Below are positions 47,650 to 60,496 of a stretch of 64,000 nucleotides of DNA, in pieces. Positions within the stretch are counted from its first letter, which is position 1. Every line of letters begins with the position of its first letter. The position numbers were made by a program, and so were the translations under genes. A model generated the notes under the pieces. That model saw only the letters and a list, made by a program, of their open reading frames with translations. It did not search any database and was not told the origin of the DNA. Source of the DNA: Paramacrobiotus metropolitanus (lineage: Eukaryota; Tardigrada; Eutardigrada; Parachela; Macrobiotidae); assembly GCF_019649055.1 (NCBI RefSeq), contig NW_026570226.1, forward strand, positions 1,736,001 to 1,800,000, given 5' to 3'.

Positions 47650-49587
47650 AACGACGTTGTTGAGACTGCTGCTGATTCAAGGAGAGAAAAGAAAATGCTG
47701 GGAAATGAGATCACAACATGCTCCTAAAGGCACACATATACACATACTGCTTATACGAGTACACTGCCGTCTCCCGGTTGTGGTGGTGGTGCGCAGCAGT
47801 GTTTTTGTTCAGCTCCATAGCATCGTCCTCTATTTCCTGATTACGTCTCCAGCGTCATCATATATATGCCATTTCCAGATCTCATTTTATGCGCGCCCCC
47901 AGTTAATACTGGTTCGCGTCATAAATTTGTATAATGCTCCAGCGGATCCCCGGCGTCTGCAGAACGCACACTTGGGCAGTTTTTCGTGACAGTGGATAAT
48001 GCTTTTGCCTTTGCTTGCCGCATTCAGGGAATGCATTATTTTCCTAACAGCCTGAAAGAAAACCTACAGAATCACAGTGAAAGCACGTCTTTTGTATTGA
48101 AACGCCTAAATACAGACTGAAACGAAGAATGTCACTGCGGTTATAAAAAATGTATGGCATCAGAATTTTTTCTTAAACCGTTCTCTATAATTATTATGGT
48201 GACCTTATTTACGTCGGGTTCGAAGGTTATGAAACGTGGGCGACCAAAAAATCTGATTTACATTGGTCAGTGGTATTCCGAGAATGTTATGGGATTAAAT
48301 TAAGTACTTCGCGAAATTTGTGCGAAGAAAATAGTTTGGGTTATAAAGTAACACAGAATGTACAAGTACATCGGTATCAGTGTACGACTGTACGGTAGAG
48401 TCGAGATACTCTTTAATCTTTATTATTGCGGATTGATCTAGTGGGGAAACGGTATCTGGCAGTTTACCTTACTTTCTTATGTTTGATCCAGTTCACGTCA
48501 TTCTTATTTAATTCTTTTACAGAAAGCTATGTAAAGATAAAGTAATCTGGGCGCATTAATCTCCTGTAGATGCCAGCAGCTGGCACCGGCATGCCTCCTT
48601 GGGACTATGCAAAGGGGGTAGCGATTTTATAGGGGATAAATTATGAATTCGGTATCAGCTGCAGAATGGATGGCCTGGTTTATATCGTAATTCCTTTACT
48701 CATTTCGCCCTGCTTGTGTCCACAATCACGGATTTTATCGATTTTTATCGCACATCTATCATGCGGTTCTTTTTCTGGACATGAATTACCCGAGCTGTTG
48801 TTTTGTACAGTAGCGGTACTTTCTGGCGCAGTTCAAAGATATCATACTGTGACCTTTCATGTTTAGCTGCCGTTGGTGATACTGCGTCGGTAAAGGTTTT
48901 GCGAATTTAAGTTTCGGCAAATATTGACGTGGCTTTACTTATCATGCATGGCCGCGAAATAATTAGCACAATGCGTTGGAAATGAGATAGTAAAGCAAAC
49001 ATATATGCATTTATAATCGTTGATATTTTAACGGTGATAATTTTTCTATCCTTGTACGTCAACCCAAAAACTATGAGTGACAGTTACAGTTTGACCTGGA
49101 ATATGATCTGTCATTCGCACCGAGTATCCCTACCACGAACGCGTGAAACTGGATGCATGTAGATAAATTACTATTTCCGAATAAAAAAACTCTTAACACT
49201 GTTTGTTCAAATGTTGCATAAAAGCATTGACACTTTTCTTCTAACGTGTACAATCCTCGGAATGTGTTTAAGCCAGCCCGTGTGCCGGAACAAGAATTTT
49301 TGTTAAATATTGATCCGTTAAAGCAATCGGACTTTAAATGGATCACATAGGGCGAACAAAAGTTTCAATCTTTGACTCTGAGGTTTGGACGAAAGATTTC
49401 TTAATTGTAATCGATCCGTTGTTGGGTCGGCTTTCCGCCGGCGTGTGCGCTTCCCATCGTGATTTATATATGTTCCATTCTCCGGCCAAAGTATTTAGTG
49501 TAATGGGTCTGATTGAAACGGCGTCGCCAGTCGTGTGTTGATGAGGCGTAATAACATGATCGGTTTTTTGTGTTGATCGGCAGGTGC

Positions 49588-52500
49588 ATGTGGATGGAGA
49601 AAGAAGCAGAAGAGTCGCTGAAGGAAGTCAAACACGTGAAGTATTCTGACCATCGCTCCCATGCGCAAACGATGGAAGCCCAACAATCCGGCAGTCCCGG
49701 TAAGGCTTACATTAGATTGTTATCGTAATTGCAATTAGGCACAAGATTTTCGAATGGAAAATCAATAACGCTATACTATGGCTGCGTCTTCGCACAGGCC
49801 AGGTGAGTATATAACGGCGATCACTTTTCGTGGAATCAAAAACACTTGCAACATTATACTGTACATTACAACCGCCAGTGCGGTTTCCGCGTGTATCTAT
49901 TGTGTATCCTATGCTGGATTTTTAATGCGCGTACATTCGGGCATATACAGCAGACGAATCGGCATAATGGCTAAAATTTAATTAATTCAACACTTATGGA
50001 CTCCATGCTTGAAAACTATAAATAATTATGAGTGAATAATTTAGTAATGCGCAGGCAGGCACCAAAATTGTAAACAGTACCTGGAAATTAACGTTATTAT
50101 GAACAATATTTTTTTTCTTGGCCGAACTGCAAGAATATTTAGGTGTGAAAGCATATATATATATATATATATATACATGCGGGTTTTTTAATTTAGAAAG
50201 TGGTTCGCCCTCGCCAGTCTCCAGCACATCGACGGATACCGGCAAATTGCCCAGTGTACAGCAAATACTACCCAGCTTGCTGAATCTGCATAACTGGTCC
50301 CTGACGTCCGCCCTGGGTAATGCTGCACAGAACGCCAACCAAGCGCATGTAAGGTGGTCGGAATACCTAAGCGGTAATACATAAGGTTAAATAATCCGGT
50401 TTGTTGTATTGCAGTCAAATGTACTACCGCGCACCTCGGCAGCGGCTAATTTCCTGCTGGCTAATCAAGCCTTAGGACTCCAGCAGGCGCAGCAGTTTCT
50501 GCAGGCGTCGGCCAACACATCCCAGCCCATGTTGTCCATGCCGGGCTCCGGTATGGCCAACAACAACCAGCTGCTGACCTCGGCCTTAGCGGGACTACAG
50601 GCCGGCAACAATCCCCAAAATACACCGGCTGGGGTATGCTTTCTGATAATTTTTCTTTATTGCTTCCTAAATAATTAAAAGACATTAGTTACATATATCA
50701 TTGGGACTTTGGGGGTAAAAAGTAATAAGTTTTCACCTTCATTTTTATACACTTCATGTACTTGTACTGCAAAACAGGCATAGAAAGTAAATGTAAAAAA
50801 ATTTAAAATAGAGCACTTAAATAGAAGTTTGTTAATGATATGTTTCAAATTTGTCATTGTAGGTGTCATTAATGAATCAACTGCAAATTCATCAGCTCCT
50901 TAACAGCGGCCTATCCGGGAACCAGGTTTTGGCTGCCGCGTTAAATAATCAGCTGTTCGCCGCCGCCCAAAATCAGCTAGCACAGAGTGGAATGATGAAT
51001 CAGTCGTCGGTTATTCGACGCGCTGGGAAATCTTCGGTGGGCAGTACCGGTGATGTAGGACAAAAAAGTATTGTTATGCCCCATATAATGAAGACGGAGG
51101 ATACGGATGAGGAGGATGATGAGTCGGCCAATTCCGAAAACGGACTGGACGACAAGGAGGAGAGGGATCGTTTGGATCGTGGGCCTACTATTGCACAGTT
51201 GACCAATACGCCCGGTGTCATCCGGAGCACCAAAAGTATGCTCGCATTTGAAATAACGGAAGAAATGAAATGTCGCTTTAATTTCCGAAAGTATTTTACG
51301 CGTATATTTTGGGGATCAAGCACAATTCGTGAGAAATAAAGGAGGAATTGTACGAATATTTCGTTTCACTGATTTCGTGTACATATAAGTATGCAGATCT
51401 GTACATGATCGAATTTTTGTTGGACTATAATGGCAGACTTACCTTGTTTTCGCAAAAACGTTTTTCTCATATTATAAAATTGATTTGATGTTGGAAATTC
51501 TTTTTTTATGAATTATGTCAAGGTTTGAGCTTTTAGCAGACATTTTCTGATGTGGTTTGTTTTCCGTGGCAAAGAGAGAGTATTTTGTTTGGAGAGTATG
51601 AGCCGTTTATGGATCGTTTTTTTGTTGCAGGCTCTGGTTACGCACACTCTAATAAATCTTCCTTTAATCTGAATCCAAAAAAGTCGGTCTCGCCTCCGAC
51701 ATCCGCGTCTTCCCCCTCGAGCGCACCCACCTCAACCTCACCCGCTGCCAACAGTGCCCGCCATCATCGGCTGGAGAAGTCAGTTATTTGTACAGCTCGC
51801 TCGGCTACCAGCAATATTGTCGATGGGATAGATCTGGAGGAGATTCGTGAATTCGCTAAGCGTTTCAAAATGCGCCGGTTATCGTTGGGCTTGACGCAGA
51901 CGCAAGTCGGCCAAGCTCTCAGCGCCACGGAGGGGCCTTCGTACAGTCAGAGCGCCATTTGCCGGTAAGGCTACTGAAATGGCGATGTCTTAAGAATACT
52001 TATGCTTTATAGAAAATCATTCGTAAAATGACATCTAATAAAAAATAAAAATGGGAACGAAATTTTACTCTGTATATTTAATTGCGTTTAAGAACAAAAC
52101 CCAGTTCTGTTAGCGAGTTCCTGAAAGTTTCGGACATTCGTTATCCATTACCTGGGTAGAGTACTGTCAATGAAAAAGGGCTGAGGGATATATATTGCAC
52201 TGATGCAATTCGGTATCCGCGATACCTTTTTAACAATTTCTGCATCCTGTTTGCTGAATGTTAATGCAAATAATATTCACCAGAAAATCTTTTTGTATTT
52301 CAGGTTTGAGAAACTGGATATTACACCACGTAGTGCGCAGAAAATCAAGCCGGTACTGGAACGATGGATGAAGGAAGCCGAGGAGCGATATGAGAATGGT
52401 GGGCAGAATCTGGCCGAATTTGTTGGATGTGAACCTAACAAAAAACGGAAAAGAAGAACGAGTTTTACTCCACAAGCGCTGGAAGTCCTTAATGCACATT

Positions 52501-53000
52501 TTGAAAAGAATACTCATCCTTCAGGTACATTACATTATATATATATGTCAAATATTGTACATTGTGGTATTTGTAATCGTAGAATAACAGAAAAAAACTG
52601 AAAAGAGCATGAAAATTATCAGCGACAAAGCGTGCTGCACAAGCATAATGCATAGTACGATTCTCGAATGCCATAAAAATAGTAAAATTAACAAGAGTAA
52701 AATAATCCACAAGCGTTTTGCCGAGAGTTGGGAAGAATGAATTTTCAGTTATAATTTTGCATTTATTATTGATTTTACGATGTGTTTATATGACTCCTTA
52801 ATAGTGTTGATCATTTTGCGGTGGTTTAGGCGTATGTATGTACCATTTTGACCTTTTCATGTTTGCTAATTGCAGGTGCAGAAGTGACGTCATTAGCCGA
52901 TGAGCTCAATTACGACCGCGAGGTGGTGCGCGTCTGGTTTTGCAACAAACGTCAGGCCTTGAAAAATACCATTAAGAAAATCAAAAACTCCACAAATTAA
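49588..53000 (+). CDS. POU6F (pdm3-like): POU class VI homeodomain transcription factor, 511 aa
   Basis: Nuclear developmental regulator; class VI (vertebrate POU6F1/2, fly pdm3) acts mainly in neurons. Exons: 49588-49699, 50197-50348, 50415-50633, 50863-51235, 51631-51964, 52304-52524, 52876-53000; total 1,536 nt, every phase consistent. The N-terminal half is Gln/Asn/Ala-rich with transactivation character (QQAQQFLQASANTSQP, LAAALNNQLFAAAQNQ), followed by an acidic stretch (EDTDEEDDESANSENG). The POU-specific domain starts DGIDLEEIREFAKRFKMRRL and continues LGLTQTQVGQALSA, with SQSAICRFEKLDITPRSAQK across an intron. The homeodomain is KKRKRRTSFTPQALEVL, HFEKNTHPSG, then REVVRVWFCNKRQALKN, with the POU hallmark WFCN. 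Leader exons and the promoter probably lie in the large upstream gap. ATG 49588 follows an acceptor; an upstream in-frame coding exon cannot be excluded. Confidence 0.95.
50153..50175. repeat. (AT)n microsatellite
   Basis: Uninterrupted AT dinucleotide run of about 11 units in POU6 intron 1, ending 21 bp before the exon 2 acceptor. Confidence 0.95.
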
Positions 53001-54000
53001 TTCCGTACAACCGTTTCTTTTTTGTACACAAAAAACTATATTCCCTATTTGTTACTGCAGTTTAGAGGAAACAGATTTTTTGTTGGCTTTTATTTTTTGT
53101 GGTTGTTGTGGTTGACAAAACACAGAAATCTCTCCCAAATATAATCTTGTTCAGTGCTCTATCAGTATTGACTGACATACAAAGCGCAGTTCCGGTTATT
53201 TGTATTTTGGAGACATTATAAAAGACATTCCGCGGGAAACACACCGCGTAAGCCCATTCCCTGGCACATCCTCATTTCCGTTTTCAAGAAGACACACGGT
53301 GCGGCTGTTGTTGGATGGATGGCACACGCTGTACACACACTCATTTTGACCAAAGATTTTTGATTGTAGTCTTTATGATCTCACTGTTAATTAGATAAAA
53401 TACACAAAAGCGTGGCGGTGGTGTGTTTATGTGTGTTTGACATTTTTTTGCATGTTGTTGTCTTTGATGATGTCAATTTGTGCTTTTTTCGTTCGATAAT
53501 TGGAGAGGTGGTAATAAAGCCGGTTGGTTAAGTTTAAATTGATATCATTATCGTGTTAATCAATGTAGAAGAATAACTTTACAGGCAGCCAAGTATCATG
53601 TTTTGACTATGAGTATGGTTTATCTGAAAACTTTGCCGGTAATCTTATCGGCTAACCAATTAAGCCTATTAGCGGCACGGCTGTCAATTCTGCCATGGAG
53701 TTTTCCAAAAGTAAGCCAGCATGCTGTGTGAAAAACTCCTGTACCTGCTGTGAAGAGCAAAATCCTGAATAAACTGCTGGTGCTCTGTGCTACTAATGCA
53801 AATGAAGTAAATCAAAATCGTCGGTAGAATTTTTGCGGAAAAAATTCTGTATTTGCCCAAATTTCTATGAAGCGCATGATGAGCGTACTGCGCAAATACC
53901 AGAAGGAAGTTGGATTGTTTTTATTTATGCTTGTACATTAGCTGTTGATTTTGTCGGTTATAAAGTACGATACCTGGGTAATCGGTCAGCGAAACATATA
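53001..54000. other. POU6 3' UTR and spacer before the SLC22 array
   Basis: 1 kb. T/G-rich with gtgtgtttatgtgtg words at about 53420-53440. Open frame continues upstream of the SLC22 A start from 53833 but without an ATG. It holds the POU6 poly(A) signal listed separately. Confidence 0.5.
53513..53518 (+). terminator. Poly(A) signal AATAAA, probably for POU6
   Basis: First good AATAAA after the POU6 stop, implying a 3' UTR of about 530 bp. Confidence 0.4.
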
Positions 54001-56801
54001 ATGGATTTCGACGATATTTTAGAAAAAGTTGGATCCTTTGGGAAATACCAGAAACTCATCCTGTATTTGGTTCTTTTTCCAGCAACCTTACCATGTGGGT
54101 TTTTTGCTTTTAATCAGGTAACTGCATCAAAAATGGCTGTCATAAACGCAGGCATGTCTAATACCATTGTTGCAGCACCTTTGCCAGGCTATTATATCTT
54201 TTTATGCCATTTACTACAGTAGGGTACATATCAAATGCATTTACATTGTTCCTAAAATGCATAAGGCATGCCATAATACTACAATACTACTAAACCTTAA
54301 GGTAAGGTTTGCTAATATTATGGGCATGCATATGGATGAAAGGGAGACGCTATCAGGCCGTAAATTAATTTAATAAAATTAATTATACCAACTTTTTCAT
54401 ATATTATTTGACGTGTAGTTACTTATGTCCGGAATGCCTCGGAATTACTGGTGCCGATTACCCGTCGAGAATCTGACCCAAGAAGAGATCTTCCGCCTGT
54501 TACCCAACAGCACCGATCCGGACTCTCGTACACCCAATGACAAATGTCAAATGTATAATGTTAATTATACGGACCCGACCCTGCTGCTGCAGTTACCCGG
54601 CATATTGTCCAATGCCACGACCATCCCGTGCACCAACGGCTGGGAATACGATCGCACCGATTGGGAGTCGACCATTGTGACGGAGTGGGATTTGGTGTGC
54701 GATAAGGAACTGTATGTGACCTACGCCTACACGATCAATGGAGCGGGAGGCTTATTGGCTATGTTCTTGCTGGGTTATGTGGCGGATCATTATGGAAGGA
54801 AGATATCCTACTTCTTGACCTTTGGCATGATGATGTTGGCATCCATCGCCACACCGTTTTCGCCTAATTATGCGTGGTTCTGTGTGTTCCGGTTTATTGT
54901 TGGAGGCGGCATTGGGTAAAAAAAGATTTGTTAGGCAGATGTTAGCGAAAGGGCCGTTAAACAATTTGCGCAGTTGCTTTGAGTATAACTGAACGCTATT
55001 AAATGTCCTAGCTTATACATTACTAGCTCTTCAACGCAAGCCATTGTTATTTTAGCTTGGTCAATATAGAGCATCTAAATAAATAAGCTCCGATGCATAA
55101 CTATTTTAAAAATCGTTTTTATATTTCTGACCACGAACATGGCGTTTTAAAACCCGATGAGGCAATCATGCCTATGTACCGGGATACGTTATATCGTTAT
55201 ATTACATTATATTAAATGTTCGAACTCCCAAATCTACAATCTTTAGACTTGGGAGCTCGAACTATCGTATGTAATGCGCTTTCTCGATCAGTTTATTATA
55301 GTGGAATGTCTTATTGTTTCCAGATGGTCCTTCACGATTCCAATGATGATCGCCATGGAATTAATTGGACCGGCCCCACGTGCTTTGATGTCGGTGATCG
55401 TCTCCGTATACTACACCCTCAGTATTCTGCTCATTGGTGGTGTTTCATATTTCTTACCATCCTGGAAACCCTTTGCACTGGTGTCCTCGCTTCCTCTAAT
55501 TATTTTCATCGGTTTCTACTGGGTTATGCCGGAATCTCCACGCTGGCTGCTCAGCCAGCGCCGCTACGATGAAGTAGCACAGTTCTTCCGGAAGATCGCC
55601 CGGGTCAATAAGCGGCCACTGGAACCCGGCTTCGATAAACGGCTACCGGAGATTCTACGTCGTATTGATGAAGATGCCCGCGCGGCGGATGAGCGTGGTG
55701 ATCGGCGATACACCACCTGGGATCTCTTTCGCACACCGAATATGTGTAAAAAGACCCTGATTCTGATCTTTGCCAATACGACCAACCTGGGTGTGTACAT
55801 CGGGTTGACCTTGTATGGACCGTCTATTAATGAGAATCCCCATTGGAATTACTTTCTATCGGGTTTGGCGGAAATGCCTGGATATTTATTCACTACCATT
55901 ATGGCCGATCGGTTAGGCCGGAGGTTCACTTTGGTGGTCTGTATGGTGTTTTCCGGAGCGGTGGGCATCGCCGCCGCTGGAGTGCCGGTTACGTCCACTG
56001 GTATTTTGATGGGGCTGGTATTTGCCTGCAAATTTTCCATCAGCATAGCTTTTGTCCTGTCCGAGCTGCTGGAAGACGGTAAGTTTTACACAATAACAAA
56101 ATCGGGATTTCTTATTTTGTGTACGTATAAGGTATTTATAAAATACATAACAGTATTTAAAAACTGCGTGTGCGAAATTAATGTTTTTCATGTGTCATAT
56201 CTGTTACCCTGAATGCTGCATATATACTTCCATGCGCGCTTCTTCAACCAAACGTTATATTTTAAACTTTTTTCATCATATAAACAATTTTTATGTCAGT
56301 ACAAATGCAAAAATTTTCAATAAAAGTGTTGTGATTTCAGAACTTTTCCCTACGGTTGTGCGAGGAGAAGGCCACTCGGTGACCGCATTTACTTCCAATT
56401 TTTTCACGCTCGGAGTGCCCTTTATGGTCTTTCTGGGCTACCAGTACATGGTGTTGCCTCTGATTTTGTTCGGAGCTATTTGTCTGATAGCGGCATTTTT
56501 CTGTTTGTTTCTACCGGAAACCGTCAACATGGATCTCCCGCAGACGTTGGAAGACGGTGAATTAATGGGCAAGAACATGCGATGGGCGGAAGTATTTTCC
56601 TTCAAGATACCGTCCAAACGGCGCAACATGGCAGCTCTTGAAGCAGAGGAAACAAACCCGCTGCAAATTCCCAAAACCGGTCTCAATGTGCGGACCAGTA
56701 TGGTTCTCGATGTAGATTTAGCAGAAGGCAAAGTTATGGTGCATGGGCGCCGGCTCGACAGCGATGATATTCCGGATGTGATTGCAGACATTAAAGTTTA
56801 G
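54001..56801 (+). CDS. SLC22-family organic cation/anion transporter A, 609 aa
   Basis: Plasma-membrane MFS transporter of the SLC22 type. Exons: 54001-54117, 54419-54915, 55324-56078, 56341-56801; total 1,830 nt, in phase. Start MDFDDILEKVGSFGKYQKL, then TM1 (LILYLVLFPATLPCGFF). The large extracellular loop has the family Cys set (YWCRLPVEN, DKCQMYNVNY, IPCTNGWEYD, TEWDLVCDKEL). Then come TM2 with the MFS signature (GYVADHYGRK), TM4-5 (MELIGPAPRALMS), the SLC22 signature PESPRWLL, the cytoplasmic loop, TM7-12 (DRLGRRFTLVV, LFPTVVRGEGHSVTA) and LPETVNMDLPQTLEDGE. The C-terminal cytoplasmic tail is long (about 80 residues) compared with B. Substrate cannot be inferred. First of three tandem paralogues. 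Intron 2 contains a hairpin (55218-55262). A poly(A) signal is at 56942-56947. Confidence 0.93.
55218..55262. repeat. Hairpin in SLC22 A intron 2
   Basis: gttcgaactcccaa (55218-55231) pairs with ttgggagctcgaac (55249-55262) with one mismatch and a 17-base loop. Confidence 0.7.
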
Positions 56802-57646
56802 TTCCCTATAATTCAGCCGTAATTTTTTCCGAGTACTTTTATGCATGGTCTCTATAACACTGCATTTTTAAACAAGTAAACGTATTCCGCAAACGATAAC
56901 TGCATTATGCTTGTTCTCTTTACGCGCAACAGCTGATTAATAATAAATAATCGTACTCCTGACCTTTGAACGATACTACAAGATGTAGTTTTCTTGTATT
57001 AATGAATTTCTTAGCCCCAGTCACTTTGCAGAACTGATAGCGTAAGCGATACATAGTACTAATTATATTATCTTCTGCCAGTGCCTATTAGGCTACGAAA
57101 TACTAATCATTCCTACACATTATATTCCGTCCGCTATGCAAAAGTTAGCCTGTTTGCTACCCATTTTACATGTTTGCCACTGGGTACAAATTGCTGTACT
57201 ATGCAACTGCATACAAAAACGAAAAGATAAGTCACCTGTAGATTACTTACAATTAGTTGTTGCTCTTATGCCGTTGATTCTGCCCTTACTCTTACCCTGA
57301 TGCACGGTTAGTGGGCGAATAGATACAGTATATCGTATGCATTACAGTACAAGTATTTCGCTCCACTATTTGTTTGTAGTCTTATTAATTAATTTGGCAA
57401 ACGAAACACTGCAGCTAAAGTATCCTAAATTAAAAATAATCTACGACTGATACCTTTTCACCGGAAGTCAATTTGTACCTAATGCACAAGAAAATGCACA
57501 GCAGCGAGCACTGTTGCATGATTGTGAATTAGCTAGGAAGATATGCGTTTGGTTTTGAATTTGTGGTTGGAAATTAGTTTTCTGTTGGTTTTCGCCGGTA
57601 CGGTAATTGAAATCTCATTACGCATGCCCGTGAATTCGCTTGGAAA
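56802..57646. other. Spacer between SLC22 A and B
   Basis: 845 bp, AT-rich. It carries the A 3' UTR and presumably the B promoter; no further gene. Confidence 0.5.
56942..56947 (+). terminator. Poly(A) signal AATAAA for SLC22 A
   Basis: Canonical hexamer about 140 bp downstream of the stop codon. Confidence 0.45.
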
Positions 57647-60491
57647 ATGACAGCTTTTGGCAAAAAATCGAACTATGGCATTGTGGATTTTGATGACATA
57701 CTGGAGGAAGTTGGATCCTTTGGAAAATATCAGAAACTACTCATATTTCTGGTATTTTTACCAGCATTACTGCCAGATGGAGTTTTGGTTCTAAATGCTG
57801 TAAGAACTTCTGCAAATTTGCTTTTTAAATTGCTGAATCAGTAGCAGCATCAGAGATTCAGATGGTAACAAAAATTATATTATTGTCTGCGATAAATGTT
57901 TTAAAAAATTACTTACAGGTGTTTATGGCAGCAACACCAGCCGACCACTGGTGCCAGCTCCCCATGGAAAACGTTACTGACAAAGAGTCTGTCACAAATC
58001 TCCTGCCTCGAGATTTACGCGGAGGAGTGCTGACGTACAGCAAATGCACAATGTTTAACGCGAATTATTCTTCAACTGATTATCAAAGTATCATGGAATC
58101 TGCCAACAATAAAAGCAGTACAAAAAATGCACAGGCTTCCTGCCGCTACGGATACGAGTATGACCATTCGGTATACGAAAATACCATTGTCACCGAATTC
58201 GATTTGGTGTGCGACAAAAGCCTGTACGCTGCCGCATCGTTTACATATTTCACACTGGGCGGTTTATTTGGACCGTTATTTTGGGGACTGTTGGCTGATC
58301 GTTTCGGGAGACGCTTTGGGTTTTTTGCCTGTGTCAGTTTCCAGTCGGTGTTCTCCATTGCCACCCCGTTTGCTCCTAATTATGTGTGGTACTGTGTATT
58401 CCGATTCTGTGTAGGTAAGAATTCTGCGCCGGGAATTCCAGTGGGCAAAGGTCAATGTTGTACGCGTGTGCGCTTGCATTGTGGCTTTTGTGTGGGTGCC
58501 GGTTGTTGGCGTTGTTTATGCTGTGCAACGAACTGATAGCGCGAATTTTCGCTGAATGTCGTTGTAAGGTCACGTCTGTTCTGAGTGACTACGGCTACCG
58601 GCAACGGCAACGGCAACGACAACGACTGATAAGGTTATCGGGAGTCTTTCCGATAATATGTAGCAGCGCACGTGGAATTTTTGGATCACAAACAGTTTTC
58701 GTGGATAATTGCAGAAGATTTACTAGTGCTGTTAATTAATTAAACACGTGCACCATGAAACTCGCCTTATTAATACTAAATAAATGCTGGTTCCAACTTT
58801 CCAGAAAACCTTTACTGCAAGAGTAAACTGTCACGAAAGGTCAGGAAGCAAAATTTAATGATTTTTTCCCCAATCAATGTTGTGTAGGGACCCGTTAACC
58901 ATGCAGTAAATGTACCTAACAATCTAGCCTATTGTCACTGACAAAAAGAAAATTATTCAAAACTTTTCAATCAGAAAAGTGCGTATAATATGGTATAGCT
59001 GCAACAAACATGAAGATTTGTAACTGTTCAAAATTAAACGCAACTTAGTACCGTACGTATCGGTACGTACTGGTAGAGCACTGGCTGATTTGATTTTTTT
59101 TAAAGTTACGTTATAAAATTAACTGTGCTGGAAGAATGTGTGGAATTTTTTAAAATTTTTTTCAATTTTAGGCATGACCACTTCTGCCAGCTACTCGCTT
59201 CCGATGTTGATGTGTGTGGAGATTAGTGGACCGCGCGCTCGTGCATTGATAGCGGTCTTGTGTTCCACGGCTTACACTTGCGGTGTATTGCTACTCGGTT
59301 TACTGGCATATTTTGTACGATCCTGGAGAGAACTGGGAATGTATTCTTCCATCCCCCTTGCCGTGATATTTGTAATACTGTATTTCTTTTTTCCTGAATC
59401 TCCACGATGGCTACTGGCCCACGGCCGTTATGATCAGTTGGAAGTGTATCTGCGTGAAGTGGCCAAAGTCAATGGAAAGAAGTTGGATGCGGAACTGGAT
59501 ACTAACCTGTCCGTCGTCCTGCAAAAAATAACACCAGAAGAATCCACAAAAAACCACACTATTCTGGATCTGTTCAAATTTCCTAATATGAGGAAAAAGA
59601 CGGCCATTCTGGTCTTCGTCAATTTTTGTAATAAGGGCGTATTCATGGGATTGAATTATTACGCACCGGGATTCGGCATGAATCCACATTTGAATTTTTT
59701 CCTGGCCAGTGTTATTGAGCTGCCACCATATCTGTTTGCGGAATTCATCTGCGATCGTATCGGACGAAGAATGTCGTTGTTTTTGGGGATGCTGCTGGGG
59801 TCACTCGTTGGTTTAATAACGGCGGCAGTTCCCGGCGGGTCGTTTACCTTGATTCTGTCTCTTTCCTTAGTAGCCAAATTCTGCATAACGTTCACGTATT
59901 TAGTGGGAGAATTAATGGAAGATGAGGTACGGATTCGGGAATTGCAATGTCTAGCTATAATTTACCTAAAATTTTGTACGCACGCTGGTTTGGAAGAAAA
60001 AAAGAAATAAATGCATAACATTAATAAATTTTTGTAAGGTTTATATTAAGAAGGCGAAGCTTGTATCAAAATTATAAACCATTTATGGCATGTTGACCAT
60101 TAGCAATATAAATTAACTTGGTAATTAATTTGGTTATTTGCAGATCTTCCCAACTGTTATCCGTGGTGAAGGTCATTCCATAACTAGCGCAGTATCATCA
60201 TTAGCCGGTTGCGTCACTCCGTTTGTTGTCCAGCTCGGGCACAGTTATCTGATCTTGCCGCTCGTGGTATATGGATGCTGTTGTTTCTCAGCGGCATTTA
60301 TTGCATTGTTCCTACCAGAGACAGCCAATGAAGATCTACCACAGACACTGGAAGACGGTGAGCGGTTTGGAAAAGATATGGGGTGTAAGGATATTTTCCG
60401 GTTCTATGTGCCGAAGCCCAAACGAACGTCCGAGCGGCATCAGGCTGTCGTTGCCAGCGAACATGTTGAGCTGACAAATGGCTTTTCCTAA
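57647..60491 (+). CDS. SLC22-family organic cation/anion transporter B, 583 aa
   Basis: Tandem paralogue of A. Exons: 57647-57799, 57919-58414, 59172-59926, 60144-60491; total 1,752 nt, in phase. N-terminus MTAFGKKSNYG then VDFDDILEEVGSFGKYQKLL. Loop motifs DHWCQLPMENV, YSKCTMFNANY, ASCRYGYEYDHSVYENT and EFDLVCDKSLY; MFS signature GLLADRFGRR; MCVEISGPRARALIAV; FFPESPRWLLA; CDRIGRRMSLF; FPTVIRGEGHSI; LPETANEDLPQTLEDGE. The tail is shorter than in A (PKPKRTSERHQ..., ending LTNGFS). Intron positions match A, but the last junction differs in phase: A has phase 1 (ED|G/ELF), B phase 0 (EDE|IFP). Intron 2 is 757 bp and contains a short (ggcaac)n run at about 58605. The stop overlaps a poly(A) hexamer (60491-60496). 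Substrate unknown. Confidence 0.93.
58600..58626. repeat. Short (cggcaa/cgacaa)n repeat
   Basis: About four hexameric units, ggcaacggcaacggcaacg and variants, inside SLC22 B intron 2. Confidence 0.7.
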
Positions 60492-60496
60492 ATAAA
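60491..60496 (+). terminator. AATAAA overlapping the SLC22 B stop codon
   Basis: The last A of the TAA stop is the first base of AATAAA. Further candidates (aataataaaatg) lie near 60624-60636, so the true cleavage site is uncertain. Confidence 0.4.

Larger units (their letters stand above)
41270..49583. other. 8.3-kb gene-poor region upstream of POU6
   Basis: No recognisable protein gene. It contains the probable COX17/METTL6 promoter side (a GC-rich ccgccatggcgagg at about 41662), TG/CA microsatellite (43036-43072, about 44690-44720), GA tracts (44177-44190, 44816-44830), a palindromic cgccaactgcgcgcaggttggcg at 43926-43948, and the candidate elements listed separately. The size and position fit the 5' regulatory and non-coding exons of the developmental transcription factor gene that follows. 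Confidence 0.5.

Noticed and set aside
55216-55572. 118-codon plus frame overlapping SLC22 A exon 3
   Set aside because: A shadow in another frame; the SLC22 frame from 55324 has clear family motifs.
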